Made by a program: the position numbers and the translations under genes. Shown here piece by piece: positions 45,979 through 54,571 of a stretch of DNA of 64,000 nt (position 1 is the stretch's first letter; each line of letters begins with the position of its first letter). Below the pieces are notes generated by a model. That model searched no databases. It saw only the letters and a list, made by a program, of their open reading frames with translations, and was not told the DNA's origin. The stretch lies in NCBI RefSeq assembly GCF_017515565.1, contig NZ_JAFWFN010000073.1, positions 1 through 64,000 of the forward strand. Reading direction: 5' to 3'. The DNA comes from Halomonas sp. Lineage in GTDB: Bacteria; Pseudomonadota; Gammaproteobacteria; Pseudomonadales; Halomonadaceae.

Positions 45979-47061
45979 ATGAGCCGATTTCACGCCTTGA
46001 CCGTCAAGGATGTACGCAAGGAAACCCATGATGCCGTTTCCATTGCTTTCGACATTCCCGACGACCTGCTGGACGCCTTTCGCTTTACCCAAGGGCAGTA
46101 CCTGACACTGCGCCGCGACATCGAAGGTGAGGATGTACGTCGCTCCTACTCGATTTGCACCGGCGTTCACGAACATGAGCTGAGAGTCGCCGTCAAGCTG
46201 GTGCCGGGCGGCAGCTTTTCCAGCTTTGCCAACCAACAATTAAAGCCTGGTGATCGCCTGGACGTGATGCCGCCCCAGGGCAAGTTCTTCGTGCCGCTCG
46301 ACCCCAGCCGTGAGGGCCATTATCTGGCGGTGACCGCAGGCAGTGGCGTTACCCCCATCATGTCGATTGTTTCCACCACCCTGGAAAGCGAGCCGAAAAG
46401 TCGTTTTACCGTTATCTATGGCAACCGTTCCACCACGGGCACGCTGTTTCGCGAACGTCTGCAGGATCTCAAGGATCGTTACCTCGAACGCCTCAACATC
46501 ATTTACGTGTTCAGCCGCGAACAACATGAAATCGAGCTGTATAACGGCCGTATTGATGCCGATAAGTGCAACGCCCTGTTTGACCGTTGGGTAGACGTAC
46601 CCAAACTCGACGCTGCGTTTATCTGTGGTCCGCAAGAGATGACCGAGATTGTGCGTGATGTCTTGACCGACCACGGACTACCGAAGGATAAGGTGCACTT
46701 TGAGCTTTTCACGACGGGGCTACCGACCGCAGGCGCTAAGCGCCGCCAGGCAACCAGAGCCGCTCAGCTTGAAGCAGAAACTTCGCACATTAAAGTGATC
46801 ATCGACGGCCGCACCATCGAATATAACCTGCCCCGCAATACCCAGAACATTCTGGACGCGGGCAACGAACACGGTGCCGATCTTCCGTTCTCATGTAAGG
46901 CCGGCGTGTGCTCCACATGCAAGTCTAAAGTCCTCGAAGGCGAGGTGGAAATGGACGCCAATTACGCCCTGGAAGATTACGAAATAGATGCCGGCTACGT
47001 ACTGTCCTGCCAGTGCTATCCGATCAGCGACAGGGTGGTGCTCGATTTTGACGAGGTGTAA
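45979..47061 (+). CDS. paaE: PaaE, epoxidase reductase (FAD, 2Fe-2S)
   Basis: 360 residues from the ATG giving MSRFHALTVKDV; upstream in-frame codons overlap paaD and are not used. Ferredoxin-NADP reductase module first (RRSYSICTG for flavin, TAGSGVTPIMSIV for NAD(P)). A C-terminal plant-type 2Fe-2S domain follows with CKAGVCSTC and a fourth Cys in YVLSCQCYP. It passes electrons from NADPH to PaaA. Confidence 0.96.
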   Translation: MSRFHALTVKDVRKETHDAVSIAFDIPDDLLDAFRFTQGQYLTLRRDIEGEDVRRSYSICTGVHEHELRVAVKLVPGGSFSSFANQQLKPGDRLDVMPPQGKFFVPLDPSREGHYLAVTAGSGVTPIMSIVSTTLESEPKSRFTVIYGNRSTTGTLFRERLQDLKDRYLERLNIIYVFSREQHEIELYNGRIDADKCNALFDRWVDVPKLDAAFICGPQEMTEIVRDVLTDHGLPKDKVHFELFTTGLPTAGAKRRQATRAAQLEAETSHIKVIIDGRTIEYNLPRNTQNILDAGNEHGADLPFSCKAGVCSTCKSKVLEGEVEMDANYALEDYEIDAGYVLSCQCYPISDRVVLDFDEV

Positions 47062-47080
47062 GCCCGTCACCACCGACTTC

Positions 47081-47108
47081 CAAAGCCGACGATCGTGTCG
47101 GCTTTGTT
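47081..47108 (+). terminator. Hairpin between paaE and paaZ
   Basis: CAAAGCCGAC (47081-47090) and GTCGGCTTTG (47097-47106) pair perfectly around GATCGT; only a short T-run follows. A leaky terminator or a message-stability hairpin. Confidence 0.5.
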
Positions 47109-47158
47109 GATCCTGATACCAACGCCTGATTCCAACAACATTTGCGGGAGAACACTCA

Positions 47159-49201
47159 ATGCCAGTTTTACAGAGTTACATTGCCGGTCAGTGGTTTGGC
47201 AAAACCGAGTCCAAAGCACTAATCAGCGCCATCAACGGCACCACCGTTGCGCATACCCACAAAGAAAACATCAACTTCCGTGAAGCGGTAGAGTACGCCC
47301 GCAGCACCGGCGTGAAAAACATTCTGGCGCTGGATTTTCAGCAGCGGGCCGCCATTCTTAAGGCGCTGGCCGCCTATATCCAAGAGCGTAAGCGTGAGCT
47401 GTATGCCATCTCTCACCACACCGGCTGCACCAAAGCCGACTCCTGGATCGACATTGACGGCGGTTTCGGCACCCTGTTTACCTATGCCTCCACGGGGCGT
47501 AAGGAACTGCCCTCCGGCAACGTGGCCCACGAAGGCCCGGTGACCCAGCTAGGTAAAGAGAATCACTTCAACGGCACCCACATTCTGGTACCCCGCCGCG
47601 GTGTCTCGGTGCATATCAATGCCTTCAACTTCCCCATCTGGGGCATGTTGGAGAAGTTCGCGCCCGCCTTTCTGGCAGGCATGCCGTGTATCTTCAAACC
47701 GGCCACTGCGACCAGCTACCTAACCGAAGCCGCTGTGCGCGTCATCAACGATTCTGGCCTGCTGCCGGAAGGTGCGCTGCAACTGGTGATTGGCGGGGCG
47801 GGTGACCTACTGGATCACCTAGAAGAGCAAGACTTTGTGACCTTTACCGGCTCAGCGAATACCGCCCTAATGCTGAAAGGCCACCCTAACATTATGGCAA
47901 AGAGCATCCCCTTCAACGCCGAGGCGGACTCGCTCAACAGCGCCATCATGGCCCCGGATGTTAGTCCGGAAGATGAAGAGTTCGAGATCTTTGCCAAAGA
48001 AGTGGTCAAGGAAATGACCGCCAAGGCAGGCCAGAAATGTACCGCGATCCGTCGTGTGTTGGTGCCCGCCGAGCACCTGAATACATTGGCGGACATGATT
48101 AAAGCGCGGCTTGCCAACATCGTCACGGGTGACCCCAATGAAGAAGGTGTGCGCATGGGCGCGCTCTCGTCCGGCGACCAGCTACGCGACGTAAACGAAG
48201 CTATCGAGCGGCTGCTGGAAACCAGTGAGTGCGTTTTCGGCAGAGATGGTAGCTTCAAGCCTGTCGGCCAGGGCGTGGAAAACGGTGCCTTCATCACTCC
48301 CCACCTGCTGATCAACCGCAATCCGTTAAACGATGGCGGCGCTCACGACATTGAAGCCTTTGGCCCCGTCGCGACGCTAATGCCCTATCGCGGCATTGAC
48401 GAAGCGCTGGCCATCGCCGCCAAGGGCAAAGGCAGCCTGGTAACTACGCTGACCACAAAAGACCCCGCCATTGCTGCCGAAATGATCCCCGTGCTGGCCG
48501 CCCAGCACGGCCGCCTGCACATTCTAGATGCTCAGGCATCAAAGGAGTCTACCGGTCACGGTTCTCCGCTACCGATGCTCAAGCATGGTGGGCCTGGTCG
48601 CGCAGGCGGTGGCGAGGAGCTCGGCGGCATTCGTGCGGTTCACCACTATCTGCAGCGCACCGCTATCCAGGGCTCTCCCACCATGCTCGCGGCAGTCACA
48701 GGGGAATATGTGCGTGGCGCTAAAGTGATCGAGACTGACGTCCACCCGTTCCGTCGCCATTTCGACGACCTGCATGTTGGCGAGTCACTGTTAACTCACC
48801 GCCGTACCGTCACCGAAGCCGACATCGTCAATTTTGGCTGCCTTTCCGGCGACCACTTTTATATGCACTTCGACGACATTGCCGCGAAAGAGACCCAGTT
48901 CGGCCAGCGCATTGCCCATGGCTACTTTGTGCTTTCTGCTGCTGCAGGCCTGTTCGTTTACCCAGGCGAAGGCCCCGTACTGGCTAACTACGGCCTGGAT
49001 ACGCTGCGCTTTATTACACCTGTGTTGGTCGGCGACACCATCCGCGCCCGCCTTACCTGTAAACGCAAGATTGATCAGGGCCGAGCCTCTCCCGACGGGC
49101 ATCCCCAGGGCGTGGTGATGTGGGACGTGGCGGTGACCAATCAACATGATGAGCTAGTTGCCAGCTATGACATTCTAACGCTGGTCGCGAAGCGGCAGTA
49201 A
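47159..49201 (+). CDS. paaZ: PaaZ, oxepin-CoA hydrolase / semialdehyde dehydrogenase
   Basis: 680 residues, bifunctional. The N-terminal aldehyde dehydrogenase (to ~530) has NAFNFPIWGMLEKFAPA, FTGSANTALMLKGH and the nucleophile region in AKAGQKCTAIRRVLVP. The C-terminal MaoC-type hydratase (~545-680) has VNFGCLSGDHFYMHFDDI and RIAHGYFVLS. It opens the oxepin ring and oxidises the resulting aldehyde. Its presence with the separate PaaN protein means the window has two aldehyde-dehydrogenase-like proteins for this pathway. Confidence 0.96.
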   Translation: MPVLQSYIAGQWFGKTESKALISAINGTTVAHTHKENINFREAVEYARSTGVKNILALDFQQRAAILKALAAYIQERKRELYAISHHTGCTKADSWIDIDGGFGTLFTYASTGRKELPSGNVAHEGPVTQLGKENHFNGTHILVPRRGVSVHINAFNFPIWGMLEKFAPAFLAGMPCIFKPATATSYLTEAAVRVINDSGLLPEGALQLVIGGAGDLLDHLEEQDFVTFTGSANTALMLKGHPNIMAKSIPFNAEADSLNSAIMAPDVSPEDEEFEIFAKEVVKEMTAKAGQKCTAIRRVLVPAEHLNTLADMIKARLANIVTGDPNEEGVRMGALSSGDQLRDVNEAIERLLETSECVFGRDGSFKPVGQGVENGAFITPHLLINRNPLNDGGAHDIEAFGPVATLMPYRGIDEALAIAAKGKGSLVTTLTTKDPAIAAEMIPVLAAQHGRLHILDAQASKESTGHGSPLPMLKHGGPGRAGGGEELGGIRAVHHYLQRTAIQGSPTMLAAVTGEYVRGAKVIETDVHPFRRHFDDLHVGESLLTHRRTVTEADIVNFGCLSGDHFYMHFDDIAAKETQFGQRIAHGYFVLSAAAGLFVYPGEGPVLANYGLDTLRFITPVLVGDTIRARLTCKRKIDQGRASPDGHPQGVVMWDVAVTNQHDELVASYDILTLVAKRQ

Positions 49202-49220
49202 CGTCTCAACTGATCCAGCC

Positions 49221-49246
49221 AGACAAAAAAGTAAGACAAAAAAACG
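49221..49246. repeat. 13-bp near-repeat after paaZ
   Basis: AGACAAAAAAGTA followed by AGACAAAAAAACG, twenty bases after the paaZ stop and running into the terminator. Confidence 0.6.
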
Positions 49247-49280
49247 GATGACAGGGCACTTACCCTGTCATCCGTTTCTT
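49241..49280. terminator. Bidirectional terminator between paaZ and the TRAP permease gene
   Basis: CGGATGACAGGG (49245-49256) and CCCTGTCATCCG (49263-49274) form a perfect 12-bp stem with loop CACTTA. AAAA lies before and TTTCTTT after, serving both convergent genes. Confidence 0.93.
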
Positions 49281-49319
49281 TAGCACGGCCGTTAATAGAA
49301 CCGCATTAATAGCGCAGCG

Positions 49320-50615
49320 TTAATACAGCAACTGCGGCAGGAAAAGCACGATGGCTGGGAAGATAAGCACGAGCAGTGCGCGGATGGTACCCGCGACCCA
49401 GAAAGGGGTGACGCCACGGAAGATAGTGCCTGTGGATACGTCCGGCAATACGGCCCGCAATACGAACACGTTCATACCAACTGGGGGCGTTATCAAACTG
49501 ATCTCGATGACGATAACGACGAGTATGCCAAACCACACCAAGTCATAACCTAGCCCCGCGACGACGGGGAAAAATACCGGCACGGTTAGCAGCATCATCG
49601 ACATGCTTTCAAACACACAGCCCAGTATCACGTAGATAGCGATAATCACCAGAATGACCACAAAAGGTGCCACATTCAGGCCATTAACCAGCGCCAGCAA
49701 GTCGCCAGGTAGCCCCGCGCGGTTGATAAAGTTAGCGAAGATCAGCGCCGTTAACACCACTGCAAATAGCATCGCCGTGGTACGCACGGTGTCCATCAAC
49801 ACATTCATCAACACTTGTGGTGTCAGCGCACGCCGCGTCAGTGCAATCAGAAATGCACCCATCGCACCAATACCGGCTGCTTCTGTGGGCGTAAACACGC
49901 CCAGGTAAATACCGCCAATCACCAGTACAAAAAGCGCTAGCGTACTGCCTACGCTTTTTAGTGCTTGAATCCGCTCTGCCCACGGCACTTTTTCTGCGGC
50001 AGGGCCGGCACTAGGGTCGCGCCAGAGGACCCACTTGATGGCACCAATATAAAGAAAGATGCCAAGAATGCCGGGTATAAAGCCAGCCGCGAACAGCTCG
50101 CGGATACTGGTTTCGGTCAGAATTCCATAAATCACCAGCATGACGCTGGGTGGTATCAAGATGCCCAAGGTGCCACCCGCAGCGATGGAGGCAGCGGCAA
50201 GCGAATCCTTATAGCCATACTTGCGCATTTGCGGCATGGCGACTCGACCCATGGTCGCGCACGTCGCCAAGCTCGATCCGCATATCGCGCTAAAACCGCC
50301 GCAGGCAACGATCGTCGCCATTGCCTGGCCACCCTTACGATGACCTAAAAAGCCATTCGATGCTCGAAACAAGGCATCGGATAATCCCGCATGGGAAACA
50401 AAGTTACCCATTAGAATGAACAATGGAATAACGGACAGCCCATAATCCATGGCCGTGTTAACTACCCGGCGTGCGGCCATTGCCTCAGCCGCATTCCAGT
50501 TACCGGTGAGTAAATAGAACCCGGCAAAACCGACGATGCCCATCGCAAACGCCAGGGGCACGCGCAGGAACACTAAAAACAGCAACACTGCGAAACCGTA
50601 CAGCGCTTCAGTCAT
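49320..50615 (-). CDS. dctM: TRAP transporter large permease (DctM)
   Basis: 431 residues, about 12 membrane segments. DctM hallmarks are AFAMGIVGFAGFYLLTG, YGLSVIPLFILMGNFVSHAGL, GGTLGILIPPSVMLVIYG and FTPTEAAGIGAMGAFL. It carries the substrate across the inner membrane with Na+ after delivery by DctP. It overlaps dctQ by 8 bases. Last gene of dctPQM. Position between paaZ and the homogentisate operon suggests an aromatic or related carboxylate as substrate, which is an inference. Confidence 0.94.
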   Translation of the reverse strand: MTEALYGFAVLLFLVFLRVPLAFAMGIVGFAGFYLLTGNWNAAEAMAARRVVNTAMDYGLSVIPLFILMGNFVSHAGLSDALFRASNGFLGHRKGGQAMATIVACGGFSAICGSSLATCATMGRVAMPQMRKYGYKDSLAAASIAAGGTLGILIPPSVMLVIYGILTETSIRELFAAGFIPGILGIFLYIGAIKWVLWRDPSAGPAAEKVPWAERIQALKSVGSTLALFVLVIGGIYLGVFTPTEAAGIGAMGAFLIALTRRALTPQVLMNVLMDTVRTTAMLFAVVLTALIFANFINRAGLPGDLLALVNGLNVAPFVVILVIIAIYVILGCVFESMSMMLLTVPVFFPVVAGLGYDLVWFGILVVIVIEISLITPPVGMNVFVLRAVLPDVSTGTIFRGVTPFWVAGTIRALLVLIFPAIVLFLPQLLY

Positions 50616-51150
50616 GAGACTCTCCTTTGCTCAATGGGCCGCCTTTTTCGATTACCTTGAGTCCTTCGAGCAAATAGAAACCGGCTCGCATGAGAGTCAG
50701 TAGCGCTGAAAGCGCGAGCATGATAGCGATCAACCCAATCAGGTAGCCGCGTGGAATGCGCAAAAACTCGGTCACGTCTCCCCATGAGAAAGCGCGCTCC
50801 GCCAGTGCCCATACGCGCTGCGCCATCACCCACAGGGCGGCCGTCACGATCAAGTTGACAATCACTTCACGTATCCAGACAAGCTTTGCTGGGAAAACCG
50901 CATCAAGCAGATCAACAGCGACATGCTCTTGACGCCAACAAACGACCGGCAGCGACAGGAATACCAGCGCCGCCAGCATCAGCTGAGTTAGTTCAACGGT
51001 GCCAAGGATGGGGGAGTTAAAAAAGTAGCGGCCGCCTACGTCAGCAGTGGTCAACAGCATCATGCCAAAGAGGGTAGCGCCTGCTACCCCCTCTAGCATC
51101 ATCTGCAGAACCCGACTAACGCGCGTAGCACGTGCCATTTGGGTTTGCAT
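50608..51150 (-). CDS. dctQ: TRAP transporter small permease (DctQ)
   Basis: 180 residues with four membrane segments. The family signature region is VGGRYFFNSPILGTVELTQLM, followed by FLSLPVVCWRQEHVAVDLL. It bridges DctM and DctP. 57 bases from the dctP stop and overlapping dctM. Confidence 0.93.
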   Translation of the reverse strand: MQTQMARATRVSRVLQMMLEGVAGATLFGMMLLTTADVGGRYFFNSPILGTVELTQLMLAALVFLSLPVVCWRQEHVAVDLLDAVFPAKLVWIREVIVNLIVTAALWVMAQRVWALAERAFSWGDVTEFLRIPRGYLIGLIAIMLALSALLTLMRAGFYLLEGLKVIEKGGPLSKGESHD

Positions 51151-51195
51151 GGTCGCTCTCCGTCTAGCGCCAGTAAGTACTTACTTTGAGTTATC

Positions 51196-51240
51196 AGGTG
51201 CTAAGTCTTAAGGTGCTAAGTCATCAGGTACTAGGCCACT
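51196..51240. repeat. 15-bp tandem repeat x3 across the dctP stop
   Basis: Units AGGTGCTAAGTCTTA, AGGTGCTAAGTCATC and AGGTACTAGGCCACT. The first contains the stop codon (complement TTA, 51208-51210). Confidence 0.88.
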
Positions 51241-52269
51241 TACGCTCTCTTCTTCCGCTGCAGCAATAAGCTGCTCGCGATAAAATTCGATAGCAGCCAT
51301 CGCATCAACGTTGCGGTTCTCTGAGACAGACTCAGCCCACTCAGTAATCATGCTGTCACTCATACTTTGCAGTGTACTGAGGTCATCACTACCGAGTTCG
51401 GTAAAGGTGTGGCCGAGCTCTTCTGCAAAGTCGACGCCACGCACATCCGATACATCCATCATGTAGCCGAACAAGCGAGACAAGCGCTCACCCGAGACTG
51501 ATTCAACGGCCTCACGATCCTCAGGCGACATTTCATCCCAGATCATGGGGTTGACGACAATGGTGAAACTGCCGCGATAGAAACCGCCATCGACTTTAAG
51601 GGTGTAGGGGAAAATCTCTGCGACGCGGAAGCTGCGCAGCCCTTCAGGAACTAGCATGGCCCCGTCGATGACGCCCTGAGAGCCCGCTTCATAAACCCCT
51701 GTAGGCGGCAAGGCAACGCCGGTCAGTCCCAGGGCGTTAGAGAGGTCTCCCATTACGCCACCGCCTACTCGAATGCGCTTGCCTTTAAGGTCTTCTAAGG
51801 TTTCGTACTGCTCGCTGCTGAAGATCCAACCTGGGCCATGAACACCGGCGGCCACAACATCAACGCCACGGTGTTCACCTGCCGCTGCCAGATATTCCTG
51901 GTGTGTGCGCCAGTAGGCACTGGAAGCATGTTCTGATGAGAAGTCCTGGAAAGTGGGGAATTCCGGAAGCTTGGTTAGCTGAAAGCGGCCAGTGTTATAG
52001 CCGTGGAAAACCCAGGTCGCATCGGCGATACCATCGGCCACCATTTCCATCTGGGAAGCCGGGGGTCCCATATCATGTATCACGTCTACGGTTACGCGAC
52101 CTTCCGTTGCTTCTTCAATCCACGCTTTCCACGTTGGCCATACCATGGTGTTGATGCCGTGATTGGGGCCAGCCCAGGTACTCACGGTGATGGTCGTTTG
52201 TGCAAAGGCGGAGGTGCTCAGCGTTGCGGCGGCAATGGCGCCGATCATTAAGTTTGTTGTTTTATTCAC
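51208..52269 (-). CDS. dctP: TRAP transporter substrate-binding protein (DctP)
   Basis: 353 residues. A signal peptide (to about residue 23, STSAFA) predicts a periplasmic protein. Family segments: VTVDVIHDMGPPASQMEMVADG, SEQYETLEDLKGKRIRVGG and the binding arginine/Asn region PTGVYEAGSQGVIDGAM. It captures the substrate for DctQM. The 15-bp repeat at 51196-51240 crosses its stop codon, so the last residues DDLAP are repeated after the stop in frame. Confidence 0.94.
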   Translation of the reverse strand: MNKTTNLMIGAIAAATLSTSAFAQTTITVSTWAGPNHGINTMVWPTWKAWIEEATEGRVTVDVIHDMGPPASQMEMVADGIADATWVFHGYNTGRFQLTKLPEFPTFQDFSSEHASSAYWRTHQEYLAAAGEHRGVDVVAAGVHGPGWIFSSEQYETLEDLKGKRIRVGGGVMGDLSNALGLTGVALPPTGVYEAGSQGVIDGAMLVPEGLRSFRVAEIFPYTLKVDGGFYRGSFTIVVNPMIWDEMSPEDREAVESVSGERLSRLFGYMMDVSDVRGVDFAEELGHTFTELGSDDLSTLQSMSDSMITEWAESVSENRNVDAMAAIEFYREQLIAAAEEESVSGLVPDDLAP

Positions 52270-52628
52270 TTTTCTTTCCTCTGGTCGTCACGAAGCGGAA
52301 GCGCCCAACGTGATACTTTATTATTCTATTAAAAAAATTATATGAATCACGTTATTTGTCACAATGCCTGCAGACACATGGATCGTGCAACGACCCATCG
52401 ACTAATAGATGCTAATACTTAAGTATTAATCAATATTTTTTTATTAAATTACAAATACTTATAATAAAAATACTGATCCCTTGAGTCGCTATCAATGACT
52501 ACAACGGATGATTTATCTCTCGGCTTTTTTGTTACATAAATCTTATCTATTGAGCCACTAACGACGTCTCATTAAAAGCATGCGGCTTAGCATCCGTCAT
52601 CTTGTCTCGCTTTGCCTGTGTTTGGCCT
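52270..52628. other. AT-rich gap between marR and dctP
   Basis: 359 bases, no gene seen. It should hold the dctPQM promoter; the part 52320-52470 is strongly A/T-rich. A weak TTGGCCTTTAGCCAA hairpin lies near 52621-52635 at the marR end. Confidence 0.45.
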
Positions 52629-53117
52629 TTAGCCAATTCTCTCCAACTGCCGTTCAAGCTTGCGCATGGTATTAAGCAGGTCACGATATTCACCAACGCT
52701 TAGGGTTGACACCAGATTGGCCTCCCACGCTTGAGCTTCTGGCACTAACTTATTGAGTAGCGCTTGCCCGGCGTCTGTCAGCTGTAAGTCATGTAATCGC
52801 TGGTCCTGCTGTGATGGTGTCCGACTTATCAGTCCACGATCTTCCAGCGACTGAATAGCGCGAGACACGCGCGCCTTATCCATATTGGTGTAAGCACAGA
52901 CCTTCTTGGCGGTTAAATCATCACAGTGGCTAAGCCACGCAAGCACACGCCACTGGGCGATGTTGAGCTCATAAGACTCTGCATAAAGCTTCTCTAACGC
53001 CTGGCTGATGCGGTCAGCGAGGCGATTCAGCTGATAGGGTAGAAACTGGTTAAGGTCTAGCTCTGCCCTGGCTGAAGATTCCAAAGATGCCTCGCCGTCT
53101 GCTTTATCCATCGTCAT
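52629..53117 (-). CDS. MarR-family transcriptional regulator
   Basis: 162 residues from the ATG (MTMDKADG) seven bases after TAGGAG; longer starts overlap the TRAP remnant. Winged HTH with NIAQWRVLAWLSHCDDLTAKK, the recognition helix in TNMDKARVSRAIQSL, and a wing with SQQDQRLHDLQLTDAG. MarR proteins often sense aromatic acids. It lies between dctPQM and the homogentisate operon and may control either. Confidence 0.9.
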   Translation of the reverse strand: MTMDKADGEASLESSARAELDLNQFLPYQLNRLADRISQALEKLYAESYELNIAQWRVLAWLSHCDDLTAKKVCAYTNMDKARVSRAIQSLEDRGLISRTPSQQDQRLHDLQLTDAGQALLNKLVPEAQAWEANLVSTLSVGEYRDLLNTMRKLERQLERIG

Positions 53118-53127
53118 TGCATTTCTC

Positions 53128-53217
53128 CTAGAGCCGCCATTTATCAGGGGTGATGATGACAAAAATCAGCACGATAGCTGGGAATGTGGGCACCAGCAAC
53201 GCGCCTATCATACTGAC
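53128..53217 (-). pseudogene. C-terminal remnant of a second TRAP large permease
   Basis: The minus-strand frame ending 11 bases before marR reads MIGALLVPTFPAIVLIF then VIITPDKWRL. It matches the last membrane helix of the DctM at 49320 (IRALLVLIFPAIVLFL) at 11 of 19 aligned positions. Upstream residues in the same frame are unrelated. This is probably the only surviving piece of a deleted dctM that once preceded marR. Confidence 0.5.
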
Positions 53218-53527
53218 CACCTCAAGGAAGAGAGCCCTCTTAGCTCCAGTTTTAGGTTGTCCACTCTCAGAATAAGCCCTGTCAGGATAAGGCAGAACAC
53301 TGCCGGCAGATACTCTCTCTTGCAACCAATTAAATGATTTTAATTATTATACTTAGGTAGCGTATTGCAATAATCATCTGTTTTATTGAGCTTTATTGTT
53401 AATTTCATGCAAAATCTAGACTAACTCACCCATAGAGCACTGGACATTTAGTTTCATTAGAAACTATCCTCCTGATATACAATATTCCAATGCATACCTG
53501 GACCACCCTGACAGCACCGGAGATATC
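53218..53527. other. Gap before the metallo-beta-lactamase-fold gene
   Basis: 310 bases with no intact gene. The right half is AT-rich and should contain the promoter of the homogentisate operon. The ribosome site is weak (GGAG at about 53518). Confidence 0.4.
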
Positions 53528-54496
53528 ATGAGCAAGAAATTCGCATCCCATGCCGACACCGAAGAGAAGCAGATCAGCTTCACCAAGCTGGCAGAAGGGC
53601 TCTACGCTTACACCGCTGAAGGTGACCCCAATACGGGCATAGTGATTGGCGATGACAGCGTGATGGTCATCGACACTCAGGCAACGCCCATCATGGCTCA
53701 GGACGTCATCCGTCGTATCCGCGAGGTGACTGACCTGCCGATCAAGCATGTGGTCATGAGCCACTACCATGCAGTGCGTGTGCTGGGGGCTTCGGCGTAC
53801 GATGCAGAGAATATCTACGCTAGCCAAAACACCTATGACCTGATTGTAGAGCGTGGCCAGCAAGACTATGAATCCGAGGTTGGCCGCTTCCCACGTCTGT
53901 TCAAAGGGGTCGATTCTGTCCCTGGTTTAACCTGGCCAACCACTGTCTTCCAGGAAAAACTGACGGTGTTCATGGGCGAGCGTGAGGTACAGCTCATTCA
54001 CCTTGGCCGCGGACACACCAAGGGCGACACTGTTGTCTGGTTACCGAAAGAAAAAATCATGTTTTCCGGCGACCTCGTTGAGTATGGCGCCACCCCCTAC
54101 ACCGGTGACGCTTACCACGAGGACTGGCCTACTACGCTTGATCGCCTGCAGGCCATGCAGCCTCAAAAGCTGGTGCCCGGCCGCGGCGATGCGCTGCAAA
54201 CTGCCGAACAGTGCCAGGAAGCTATTCAAGGCACCCGCGACTTCTTGAATGACATGTATGGAAGCGTCAAAGCAGGCAAGGCGGCGGGCAAATCGCTCTC
54301 CGAGTGCTACGCCGAAACCTACGCGTTACTGAAGCCGAAGTATGGCCACTGGGTCATATTCGATCACTGCGTGCCTTTCGACATCACTCGCTGCTACGAC
54401 GAAGCAGGCGGCGAATATCCGGATCCCCGCATCTGGACGGCAGAGCGCGATACCGCTATGTGGCACTCGCTGCAGGACGCCGTCGAAAATCAGTAA
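53528..54496 (+). CDS. Metallo-beta-lactamase-fold hydrolase with altered metal site
   Basis: 322 residues, MBL fold. The usual HxHxDH motif is HYHAVR at 79-84, so the Asp and last His are Val and Arg. GRGHTKGDT and FSGDLVEYG keep the other ligands, but the late PGHG-type histidine is replaced in VPGRGD. The protein therefore has at most an incomplete binuclear site. It heads the operon with the flavoprotein hydroxylase and homogentisate genes and may hydrolyse a lactone or thioester there; its reaction is unknown. Confidence 0.85.
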   Translation: MSKKFASHADTEEKQISFTKLAEGLYAYTAEGDPNTGIVIGDDSVMVIDTQATPIMAQDVIRRIREVTDLPIKHVVMSHYHAVRVLGASAYDAENIYASQNTYDLIVERGQQDYESEVGRFPRLFKGVDSVPGLTWPTTVFQEKLTVFMGEREVQLIHLGRGHTKGDTVVWLPKEKIMFSGDLVEYGATPYTGDAYHEDWPTTLDRLQAMQPQKLVPGRGDALQTAEQCQEAIQGTRDFLNDMYGSVKAGKAAGKSLSECYAETYALLKPKYGHWVIFDHCVPFDITRCYDEAGGEYPDPRIWTAERDTAMWHSLQDAVENQ

Positions 54497-54571
54497 GTGC
54501 TTACTAGAGACACCCTCTGATCATGCCCAGCTGTCGGGTGTAACGCACCCGACGCTGTAGGGGAGCAATAG

